Origin: Prosthecobacter sp.
GTDB lineage: Bacteria; Verrucomicrobiota; Verrucomicrobiia; Verrucomicrobiales; Verrucomicrobiaceae
Assembly: GCF_034366625.1 (NCBI RefSeq)
Contig: NZ_JAXMIH010000007.1
Span: forward strand, 62,001 to 126,000
DNA: 64,000 bases
Direction: 5' to 3'
The position numbers were made by a program, and so were the translations under genes. Shown one piece after another: positions 25,762-32,954 of this stretch. A model generated the notes under the pieces. That model had not been told where the DNA came from and made no database searches. It was given only the letters and a program-made list of their open reading frames with translations. Numbering within the stretch: position 1 is the first letter of the stretch; the number at the start of each line of letters is the position of its first letter.

Positions 25762-27175
25762 CATGACCAGTGATCATGGTCACAATGGCGCTGAACATCG
25801 TGATCCAGAGGAAGGAAACGTGGAAATAGAAATAGAGGCTTGAGGCCAGGCCAACGACGCAGCCTATGATGGCACCTCGCTGGTCCGCTTTCTTGGTGAA
25901 CATGCCGAGAAGGAACAGCCCTAACATCGGTCCACCGATGACGCCCATGATGACGTTGATGGATTCGACCAGATTTGTCTGAAACTGGGAGATGACAAAG
26001 GCGAACATGGTCACGAGGACGCCATAGATCAGCGTCCACCAGCGTGCGCGGCGCACCTGCACGGCTTCGGGGACTTTGTCCTTCTCCAGGGTCTGGTAAA
26101 AGTCGCAGAGTGTCGCCGAAGTAAGCGAGTTCACCCCGGCGGAGACGGTGGACATGCTGGCGGCGAAGATGGCGGCAACGAGCAGGCCAGGCAGGCCGGA
26201 GGGGAGCTGCGTGATCACGAAGTAGGGGAGAATCTGGTCTGCCCTCTGGATGAGTCCGGCGGCAATCGGGTCACCGTGCTGTTGGTAGAAGGCATGGAGC
26301 ACAAAGCCCGTGCCGAGGAAGATCAGAAAGACAGGGACAAACATCCACAGCTTGATCCAGAGCGCGCGTTGCGCGTCGCGCAGGCTGCCCGCTGTGAGGT
26401 AGCGCTGCACGGAGACCTGGTCGGTGGCCATTTGCACGAGATTGAGGAAGGTGCCGCCAATGAGCGCTGCCCATACGGTGATGCGCGCCTGGGGATCGAG
26501 CGAAAAATTCAAATCCAGCTTTCCTGCCGCCTTCGCTGTGTCCCATGCTCCGGCGAAGCCGCCGTCCACCATGCCAGCCGCCACGAGCATGATGAGGAAC
26601 TGCCCGCCAAAAAGCACGCCGAGTTGCATGACATCCGTCCAGATCACGGCCTTCATGCCGCCCTTCATGGTGTAGAGGGTGGAGATGAGGCCGGTGCTGA
26701 GGATGGTGAAAGGCAGCGGCAATCCAGTGACGGCTCCGATCGCCAGCGCTGGCGCAAAGATCGCCCCGCCCAGCCACAGTGACACACGCAAGATGAAGAG
26801 TCCTGACGCCAGCAGCCGGACGGAAAGGCCGAAGCGATCCTGAAAAAAGTGGTAGGCCGTGAAATAGCGCGCGTTGTAGAAAAACGGCATCAGGAACACG
26901 GCGGTGAAGGGCGTGGCAATGAAGAATGACAGGAGGACAAAGGAGAAACCGATGCCGTTCAGATACATCTCCGCCGGTGTCGCGATGTAGCTGATGCCGG
27001 AAAACAGCGACGCGAGCACCGTCATGGCAACGACGTAGCGGTTCACACCGCGGCCAGCGAGGAAGTAATCGGAGAGCGTCTTCCCCTTGCCTCCAGCCAT
27101 CAGGCCGACAACCGTCGTGGCAACGAGATAGACGCCGAAGATGGTGTAGTCGAGCCAGGAGAAATGATGCGTCAT
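25718..27175 (-). CDS. Sodium:solute symporter (SSS family)
   Basis: 485 residues starting MTHHFSWLDYTIFGVYLV, the usual SSS opening. About thirteen transmembrane segments are visible; SDYFLAGRGVN between TM1 and TM2 and GISYIATPAE after TM2 are family landmarks, and SMSTVSAGVNSLTSATLCDFY matches the sodium-binding TM8-9 region. Inner-membrane uptake of a sugar, sialic acid or other organic solute with sodium. It converges on the SDR gene with a 44-base antisense overlap and is divergent from the cysteine-rich pair at 27291, across a 115-base gap that must hold its promoter. Confidence 0.9.
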   Translation of the reverse strand: MTHHFSWLDYTIFGVYLVATTVVGLMAGGKGKTLSDYFLAGRGVNRYVVAMTVLASLFSGISYIATPAEMYLNGIGFSFVLLSFFIATPFTAVFLMPFFYNARYFTAYHFFQDRFGLSVRLLASGLFILRVSLWLGGAIFAPALAIGAVTGLPLPFTILSTGLISTLYTMKGGMKAVIWTDVMQLGVLFGGQFLIMLVAAGMVDGGFAGAWDTAKAAGKLDLNFSLDPQARITVWAALIGGTFLNLVQMATDQVSVQRYLTAGSLRDAQRALWIKLWMFVPVFLIFLGTGFVLHAFYQQHGDPIAAGLIQRADQILPYFVITQLPSGLPGLLVAAIFAASMSTVSAGVNSLTSATLCDFYQTLEKDKVPEAVQVRRARWWTLIYGVLVTMFAFVISQFQTNLVESINVIMGVIGGPMLGLFLLGMFTKKADQRGAIIGCVVGLASSLYFYFHVSFLWITMFSAIVTMITGHVTSGRFAKPSVPHQ

Positions 27176-27290
27176 GAGGGAGATGTTACTGGAGGCGGTT
27201 TTCCCGAAGCAATCGCTGTTTGCGAGCGTTTAGTATTGCGTGCGGTTGCGGCATCTTTCACAATCGTCTCAAGTTCTGAAATTACGGCTC

Positions 27291-27806
27291 ATGATCGACC
27301 CCCAACCCATGTCCCAAGCGCTGCCCTACACCGACACGAAGCCGGTCGGACACGCGGATTTCTATTTTGCGGTCAATGCGACGTTTCGCTTCATCCTGAA
27401 ACGCTTCGGCTATGAAAAGCTACGGGAATACTGGCAGGACATCGGCACCAGCTATTACAAACCGGTCTCCGAGCAGTGGCGTGATCATGGCTTCGCCGGT
27501 GTGGCGGAATATTGGCGTGTATTCTTCAAAGCGGAGCCCGGTGCGGAGGTGGCGGTGCATGAGTCGGCTGATGAAGTTCGTCTCGAAGTGCAGCGATGCC
27601 CGGCGATCCATCATCTGCACGAGAACAAGCGCGAGATCGTGCCCTGCTTTTGTCAGCACTGCTTTTTTGTGAACGAAGCCATCGCCGCACCTGCCGGCAT
27701 GACCGTTCGCGTCCAAGGCGGGAATGGCAGTTGTGTGCAGCGCTTCATGAAACGCACCGCGGAACTGCCGCCGCAAAGCCTGGAGGACATCGCCACGGCA
27801 TCATGA
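27291..27806 (+). CDS. Small cysteine-rich protein, paralogue A (unknown function)
   Basis: 171 residues from the ATG at 27291; ATGs at 27240 and 27309 are alternatives. I do not recognise a named function. It aligns by eye with the next gene: RFGYEKLREYW, a WRDHGFAGVAEYW block, a CP pair (QRCPAI), then CFCQHC and a final GNGSCVQRF. The spacing of Cys-Pro, C-x-x-C and a last Cys is conserved, which suggests metal binding or a cofactor pocket. Its stop overlaps the paralogue start by ATGA, so the two are made together and may form a heterodimer. It resembles ATC-hydrolase-like families only loosely. Confidence 0.6.
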   Translation: MIDPQPMSQALPYTDTKPVGHADFYFAVNATFRFILKRFGYEKLREYWQDIGTSYYKPVSEQWRDHGFAGVAEYWRVFFKAEPGAEVAVHESADEVRLEVQRCPAIHHLHENKREIVPCFCQHCFFVNEAIAAPAGMTVRVQGGNGSCVQRFMKRTAELPPQSLEDIATAS

Positions 27807-28357
27807 TCGGCTGTTACGATTTCTGCGGGCATTACGAGTGGACTTTCGAGTGGTTGCGAAAGCAGGGCGGGCATGAACTGGTGAAAGCCTACTGGGACGA
27901 GGCGATTCATCACGATTCACAGCTTCACGCCTCGAAACTGATCGGCGAAAAGGGCATTGAGGGCATGAAGGAGTACTGGGGCCCGACGCTGGCGGATGAG
28001 GGGGCGGTGTACGAACGCACGGTGACGGAGGATGTGTTCCGCATCGACATGCATGAGTGCCCATCCAAGGGATTTCTTCTGCGCAACGGACTGGAGCAAT
28101 ACCGTGACTACTGCGATCACTGCATGGGTTGGATCGGACCGCTGATGAAGCAGGCGGGCTTTGTGGTGGATCATGAGCACAATCACTGCGGGCAGTGCTG
28201 GTGGGAAATCCGCCGCAAAGACGATTCCACGCCAGCCAGCGCTCCGGGAGACCTCAGTGGCGATCACGACGTGCGCCTGCGTCCCGGCTGGAAATCCACT
28301 CACACCGACCACTATGACCGCACGACCGACCCTGATGACAAGAGCACTCTGTCTTAG
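27803..28357 (+). CDS. Small cysteine-rich protein, paralogue B (unknown function)
   Basis: 184 residues from the ATG at 27803, coupled to paralogue A by ATGA. Conserved positions with A are LRKQGGHELVKAYW, KGIEGMKEYW, the Cys-Pro in MHECPSKG, YCDHC, and the closing HNHCGQCWWEI, which has one more cysteine than A. Residues after about 150 (DDSTPASAPGD onwards) are low-complexity and may be dispensable. No signal peptide. The pair sits between a symporter gene and a kelch-protein gene whose start lies inside this gene's 3' end, so all three may be one transcript. Function not assigned. Confidence 0.6.
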   Translation: MIGCYDFCGHYEWTFEWLRKQGGHELVKAYWDEAIHHDSQLHASKLIGEKGIEGMKEYWGPTLADEGAVYERTVTEDVFRIDMHECPSKGFLLRNGLEQYRDYCDHCMGWIGPLMKQAGFVVDHEHNHCGQCWWEIRRKDDSTPASAPGDLSGDHDVRLRPGWKSTHTDHYDRTTDPDDKSTLS

Positions 28358-29291
28358 CCTCACTGCTGCATTCGCCGCCAGTCATGCTGGTGAATGGGAG
28401 GCGCTGCCTTCGATGCCGGAGCCGAATGGGGGATTCTTCTGCGGCGTGGCGCATGGGAAAATCTGCGTCGTGGGTGGCACAAACTGGGAAGGCGGGAAGA
28501 AGAACTGGCTCAAGGCGGTTCGAGCGTATGATCCCATGACGAGAACTTGGACAAAGCTCAAAGACCTTGAAAATCCGGTGGCCTACGGTGCCGTGCTTCG
28601 AGACGGCGACGTTTTTGCCTACGTTGGCGGAAGTGATGGCAAGCAGGCGGTCAAAACGCTTGCAAGCATTGAAGAAAAGATGTCGCCAGTTCATCTGCCC
28701 GGACTGCCTGCTTCGGTCGTTTCGATCGCAGGGGGATCTGTGGGAAACCGACACATCATCGCTGGCGGCACTGACGACGCCTTGAATGTGGCAGGGGTTC
28801 AGCGCGCAACGCATGCAATCGAGTTTGTGGCTGGAAGCTGGAAGGTGGGCAAACTGGCTGACTACCCTGGCAAACCTTTCTCCACGGCCGCATCCGCTGT
28901 TGTGGGTGATGAGCTGTTGATCTTCGGTGGCATGAACTACGTTGAAGCTACCCAGCAGGTGGTGAACACGACCGAGGCATATGCTTTCTCGCCTGAAAAG
29001 AACGTCTGGCGCAGACTGAAGCCGCTGGTTATCGCGCGTCGTGGCATGTGTGCGGTGGCGTTGGATGAGGGGCTGGTGTATCTTGCTGGCGGTTACGCGG
29101 AGGAGTTTACGACCGATGCGTTCATCTATGATGCGAAGACGGACAGCTACCGGCCCGCGAAATCGCTGCCGTATGCCGCGATGGTGTCGCTGGTGAAGCA
29201 CGATGGCTTTGTGTATTGCCTCGGCGGCGAGGACAAGAAGCAGTCGCGCACGGACAAGTTCTTCCGCATTCCGCTGGCGGAGCTAAAGTAG
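28335..29291 (+). CDS. Secreted kelch-repeat beta-propeller protein (NanM-like)
   Basis: 318 residues from the ATG at 28335, which opens a signal peptide (MTRALCLSLTAAFAASHA); an ATG at 28314 is seven codons upstream. Kelch blades recur, for example GKICVVGGTN, FAYVGGSDG, ELLIFGGMNYV, LVYLAGGYAEE and FVYCLGGED, each followed by a tyrosine/tryptophan pattern. The layout resembles N-acetylneuraminate epimerase and related mutarotase-like kelch proteins, but I cannot confirm the active-site residues. It starts inside the upstream cysteine-rich gene. The stop codon falls within a palindromic repeat at 29288. Confidence 0.75.
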   Translation: MTRALCLSLTAAFAASHAGEWEALPSMPEPNGGFFCGVAHGKICVVGGTNWEGGKKNWLKAVRAYDPMTRTWTKLKDLENPVAYGAVLRDGDVFAYVGGSDGKQAVKTLASIEEKMSPVHLPGLPASVVSIAGGSVGNRHIIAGGTDDALNVAGVQRATHAIEFVAGSWKVGKLADYPGKPFSTAASAVVGDELLIFGGMNYVEATQQVVNTTEAYAFSPEKNVWRRLKPLVIARRGMCAVALDEGLVYLAGGYAEEFTTDAFIYDAKTDSYRPAKSLPYAAMVSLVKHDGFVYCLGGEDKKQSRTDKFFRIPLAELK

Positions 29292-29341
29292 TAATGAGCT
29301 TCAGCTCGCCATTCCAGGCACGGGCTAAAGCCCATGACTAC
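29288..29341. repeat. Palindromic repeat, GTAG-type, between convergent genes
   Basis: Left arm 29288-29308 and right arm 29321-29341 pair at most of 21 positions; both, read outward-in, begin GTAGT and contain a GGGCTTTAGCCC-like minor dyad. It fills the 51-base gap between the kelch gene (ends 29291) and the SDR gene (ends 29343, minus). It may act as a terminator for both. Same family as the elements at 21675, 38431 and 59351. Confidence 0.65.
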
Positions 29342-29342
29342 T

Positions 29343-30119
29343 TTATTTCGCCGTGTAACCGCCATCGACGGGCAGATTGACGCCGGTGATGTAGCGGGAG
29401 GCGTCGCTGAGCAGGAAGATGACGGAGCCGCCGAGATCGGAGTCGTCCGCCATGCGGTTGAGCATGGTGTGCTCACAGTAGCGTTGCAGGAATGGTTCTG
29501 GCTGATTGTTGAAGAAGCCGCCGGGGGAGAGGCAGTTCACTCGGACGCTCTTCGGGCCGTAAAGCGCGGCGTAAAAACGAGTGAGGTTCAGCATGCCGCC
29601 TTTGTGGAAGAAATAATCGGGCGGCATATCGCCCATGTTCGTGCCGGTGTAGAGTTCGTAGCTGGGGCCGATCATGCCCTGGATGCTGCCGATGTTCACG
29701 ATGCTGCCGCGTCCGGCCTCGGCCATCGTTTTGCCAAAGTGGCGATGCATGAGCATGATGCCGGTGGCGTTCACGCGCATGGACTCGGCGAATTGTTCCG
29801 CAGCTCCGTTTGCGCCCTTCATCGGGCGTAGCACGGCGTTGTTCACGAGGCCGTCCAGAGCGCCGAATTTGGCTGTTACTCTTTCATGAAGGGCCAAAAC
29901 GGAGGCTTCATCGCCTTGATCGAGTGATTCGGCGAAGACGCGATGACCTTTGGCGGTTTCTTCATCGGCCACGAATTGCAATTTTACCACGTCGCGGGCC
30001 GCCAGGATGATCGTGGCACCCGTTTGAGCCAGCATTGCGGCCAGACCGCGGCCGTAGAGCCCAGCACCGCCAGTGAGGAGGATGGTTTTGTCCTGGAGGG
30101 AGAAGAGGACGGCAGACAT
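29343..30119 (-). CDS. SDR family oxidoreductase
   Basis: 258 residues. The cofactor loop is TGGAGLYGRG near residues 16-25, NNA is present in GLVNNAVL, and the catalytic residues are Ser in NIGSIQG and the Tyr-x-x-x-Lys in DYFFHKGG. An insertion between them (YELYTGTNMGDMPPD) makes the active-site loop longer than usual. The end GVNLPVDGGYTAK is typical of SDRs. It is the last gene of a four-gene minus-strand operon, five bases after the aldolase. Probably acts on a sugar or sugar acid handled by the Gfo/Idh enzymes upstream. Confidence 0.85.
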   Translation of the reverse strand: MSAVLFSLQDKTILLTGGAGLYGRGLAAMLAQTGATIILAARDVVKLQFVADEETAKGHRVFAESLDQGDEASVLALHERVTAKFGALDGLVNNAVLRPMKGANGAAEQFAESMRVNATGIMLMHRHFGKTMAEAGRGSIVNIGSIQGMIGPSYELYTGTNMGDMPPDYFFHKGGMLNLTRFYAALYGPKSVRVNCLSPGGFFNNQPEPFLQRYCEHTMLNRMADDSDLGGSVIFLLSDASRYITGVNLPVDGGYTAK

Positions 30120-30124
30120 GATGG

Positions 30125-30934
30125 TTACTTGGATTGGTAAACAGAATCACTGCTTGGTGCCGCTGACCCGCCGCCGAAGTCTTTGACTATTTTGTGGAAG
30201 GCGTTGCCGAGTTCGATGACATCGGCTCCGAGGGTGAAGATGCGAGTGCCTTCTTCGATGAGCTGGTCCTTTTGACCGAAGAGCGAGGCGACAGCGACAT
30301 ACTTCCCTTGCTTGATGGCGGCGGCATGGACGCGTTTGCGAGCAGCGACGACTTCGGGGCAGGTGGCCTGGCCGAGTTTGCCGATGCGGTGGCTGAAGTC
30401 GCCCGCGCCGAAGAGCAGCATGTCGAATCCGGGCACGGCGGCGATTTCATCGACGACTTCGAGGGCCTCGGGACTTTCGATTTGGAGGATGACGAACTTC
30501 TCGGTGTTGCAGTGATGCGCGTAATCAGCCAGCGGCACCTGGCAGAAAAGGCCGTCCATGTTGCCGGCGTCGAGGGCTTTGCTGCCAAGCGGGCGGGTGC
30601 GGACCATATCGACCACATGGCGTGCTTCATCGGCGCTCGTCACGTGCGGGACCATGATGCCGGTGGCGTCGCACTCGAAGGGCTTGATGTAGTCGCTGTA
30701 GCTGCCTTTGCTGACGCGGACGATGGTGTCCATGTCGTAGAGCTTGGCCGCGCGGATCTGGTGCTCCAGATTGAGCCAGTCATTCGGCACATGCTCATTG
30801 CAAAGCCACACGCTGCTGGCCCCGGAGAGTCCTGCAAGTTCGACGATGCGGGGATCACCCATGTTGAGCTTGATGACAGTGCTGTTTTGACCGGCGCGGA
30901 GTTCGCGGAGAATGCGGGAGGGGCGGAGTTTCAT
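30125..30934 (-). CDS. HpcH/HpaI (2-dehydro-3-deoxyglucarate-type) aldolase
   Basis: 269 residues, normal for this class II, metal-dependent pyruvate aldolase family. Characteristic stretches are IVRVSKGSYSDYIKPFE, GIMVPHVTSADEA and ILQIESPEALE (metal-binding Glu), then LLFGAGDFSHRIG with the metal Asp. Family members split 2-keto-3-deoxy acids into pyruvate or a related 2-keto acid and an aldehyde. Start at 30934 overlaps the stop of the upstream Gfo/Idh gene by ATGA. It offers a second aldolase route beside the DHDPS-type enzyme at 2415. Confidence 0.85.
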   Translation of the reverse strand: MKLRPSRILRELRAGQNSTVIKLNMGDPRIVELAGLSGASSVWLCNEHVPNDWLNLEHQIRAAKLYDMDTIVRVSKGSYSDYIKPFECDATGIMVPHVTSADEARHVVDMVRTRPLGSKALDAGNMDGLFCQVPLADYAHHCNTEKFVILQIESPEALEVVDEIAAVPGFDMLLFGAGDFSHRIGKLGQATCPEVVAARKRVHAAAIKQGKYVAVASLFGQKDQLIEEGTRIFTLGADVIELGNAFHKIVKDFGGGSAAPSSDSVYQSK

Positions 30935-31893
30935 GAGTGAAGTTCGGAAAGAATGTCTGCGATGTGAATGAGCGCGCCATTTTGCTCACGGCTGCGGCGT
31001 CCCGCGATGATGACAGCCATGAGTTCGACGGTTTCGTCGAAGGGCAGGGGACGCGTGCCCGTTTGGAGCATGTCGATGAAGGCGACGAGCTGAGAGCGGA
31101 AGGCGTTGTAGGTGTCGGTGAGGCGCAGCGGGAGCTGCCCTTTCGTGCCGTAGAGATGCACGGCTCCGAAGCTGCCGTAAGCGTCGTGGATCGCGCCGAT
31201 GGTGACGCGGACGCCTCTGCGATGCGTCAGGTGCATGACATCGCCGCCGGAGTCGCTGTGAGCCTGTACGGTTAGAAAGCCGGGCCCTAGGAGCGGTTCG
31301 ATGGCTTCTAGGGCATGGATGCCGTAACGCTCCCATGTTTTGCAGGTGAAGCTGGTGATCCAGCGCAGATCACCGAGCTGGGTGAGCTGTTCATCGCTCA
31401 AACGCATCTCCGGTGCGTACCTCATGCCGCTGGTGGAGAGCAGGGTGGCGCCAGCCTGATGCCAGCGAACGAACTGGCGAAGATCGGCGATGTTGGTGGC
31501 CATGGGCTTGTCCACGAAGACGGGCAGGCCGGCTTCGATGAACGGTTTCACGCGGAGTATGTGGTCATCGCCGTCATCAGTCGCAACGATCACGGCATCA
31601 ACGTGTCCAATTACATCCTCGGGTTTGGTGACGATGTTTTCGATCAAGCTGGCCGCTGCGACTTTCGGTGCGTCGGCGCGATCGTCGGTCCAGAGATGCG
31701 TGACTCGTGCACTGGGGATCCGCACGGACTCCAGTGGCTGCAGGTCCATGTAGGCGGAAATGCCCGGGTAGGGACACTTCGCCATCTCGACCGGATTGTA
31801 GCCATTGATGATGCCGCTCCATGAATACGGATGGCCGTTGCCTTCGATCATGCCCAGCATCGCGAGGCGTAGTTCTTTGCTGCTGCCGCTCAT
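30931..31893 (-). CDS. Gfo/Idh/MocA family oxidoreductase (atypical Rossmann loop)
   Basis: 320 residues from the ATG at 31893, which overlaps the previous stop by ATGA. It keeps the family layout, with a DAVIVATDD strand, VFVDKPMATN (the usual EKP as DKP) and TSGMRYAPE, but the nucleotide loop reads AMLGMIEGNGHPYSW, without the ordinary GxGxxG. Such a loop is seen in a subgroup of these proteins in the same phyla; cofactor binding may differ. The catalytic His region could not be pinned down. Second gene of the operon that also holds another Gfo/Idh protein, the aldolase and the SDR. Confidence 0.82.
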   Translation of the reverse strand: MSGSSKELRLAMLGMIEGNGHPYSWSGIINGYNPVEMAKCPYPGISAYMDLQPLESVRIPSARVTHLWTDDRADAPKVAAASLIENIVTKPEDVIGHVDAVIVATDDGDDHILRVKPFIEAGLPVFVDKPMATNIADLRQFVRWHQAGATLLSTSGMRYAPEMRLSDEQLTQLGDLRWITSFTCKTWERYGIHALEAIEPLLGPGFLTVQAHSDSGGDVMHLTHRRGVRVTIGAIHDAYGSFGAVHLYGTKGQLPLRLTDTYNAFRSQLVAFIDMLQTGTRPLPFDETVELMAVIIAGRRSREQNGALIHIADILSELHS

Positions 31894-32879
31894 GGAAGGT
31901 CGATGGGAAGTCCGGTGGTGGAGGATTCGAGAGCGGTTCGATTGAAGCGCAATGTTTGCACGGCTTCGTCGAAGGTGCTGAGAGCACACGGCTTGCCTTC
32001 CATGCCATCCAAGAAGGCATTGGCCTGGACAATGAAGAGTTCATCGCGCTCAAGCGGCGGTGTGACGTGCCAGGTCCAGTCTTTGTCTCCAAGTTTCATG
32101 GTTCCCCAGCGCTGCGCATGGGATTCGATTTTCACGCTGCCGTGTTCGCAGTGGATGAGCAACGTTGTTTCGTTGGGGGCCTGAAATTGCGTCATCGCAT
32201 AGCTGGCGAGGACGTTCCCGTGACGCGCGGTGACATTGACCGTGTCTTCGACGGTCACGCCTTCGAGTCTTTGGTGCGAGGCATCGCAAAACACGCGCGT
32301 CATCGGGCCGATGAGCCATTCCATGGCATTCACGAGATGCGTGAGGGCATCCTGAATAGCTCCACCGCCAGTTTCATGGCGGGTGTAGTAGATTTCACGA
32401 TACGCAGGACGAAACGTGGGGAAATGCTGTCCGGAAGCCACGCTGGCATGCAGCGGGGCACCCAACGAGCCACCAAGCAAAAAATCACGAGCGGCCGCGA
32501 CCCACGGGAAGCAGTGATAGACATACGCCACGGCGGTGAACCGTCCGCTGTGGACGATAGCCGACCGGGTTTCCTCGATGCCATCCAAAGTCACAGACAG
32601 CGGCTTTTCGATCAGCAAGGCGGCTCCGTGTGCCGCACCTTCACGCGCAATGGCGAGATGCGTGTGTGCGGGCGTGCAGATGACCAAGGCATCGAAACGT
32701 TGTGCGCCAAGGGCTTCCTGAAGACTGGCAAACGCTGGCACAGCATAGCGCTGGCTGACATCGGTCAGCAGCTTGGCATTCGCATCACAGGCACTGACCT
32801 TGCATCTGCCGGTCTTTTGAAAACAGCGCAAGTGGCGCTCGCCAATGCTGCCGCAGCCGATGATCAGGATGGAATGCAT
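31890..32879 (-). CDS. Gfo/Idh/MocA family oxidoreductase
   Basis: 329 residues. The N-terminal dinucleotide motif is GCGSIG in ILIIGCGSIGERH, and the hallmark EKP is in LLIEKPLSVT. The sequence DALVICTPAHTH between them is the standard third strand. Ends by ATGA overlap with the next Gfo/Idh gene. It is the first gene of the minus-strand operon down to 29343, and a 21-bp dyad lies 46 bases upstream of its ATG. Likely NAD(P)-dependent oxidation of a sugar or inositol-type substrate. Confidence 0.88.
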   Translation of the reverse strand: MHSILIIGCGSIGERHLRCFQKTGRCKVSACDANAKLLTDVSQRYAVPAFASLQEALGAQRFDALVICTPAHTHLAIAREGAAHGAALLIEKPLSVTLDGIEETRSAIVHSGRFTAVAYVYHCFPWVAAARDFLLGGSLGAPLHASVASGQHFPTFRPAYREIYYTRHETGGGAIQDALTHLVNAMEWLIGPMTRVFCDASHQRLEGVTVEDTVNVTARHGNVLASYAMTQFQAPNETTLLIHCEHGSVKIESHAQRWGTMKLGDKDWTWHVTPPLERDELFIVQANAFLDGMEGKPCALSTFDEAVQTLRFNRTALESSTTGLPIDLP

Positions 32880-32924
32880 GAATGGGAGTAAACGCGGAGC
32901 AAAGACTGCTCAAAGGTGAATCGT

Positions 32925-32945
32925 CTGGTCTGTGCAAAGAACCAG
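32925..32945. promoter_or_regulatory. 21-bp dyad CTGGTCT-N7-GAACCAG, copy 3
   Basis: Sits in the 75-base gap upstream of the Gfo/Idh operon (first ATG at 32879, minus) and beyond the stop of the DUF1592 gene at 32955. Half-sites and spacing are identical to copies at 15399 and 20110. It would place this operon under the same regulator as the MFS/ceramidase-like genes and the propeller at 20175. Confidence 0.5.
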
Positions 32946-32954
32946 TGAGCCGGA

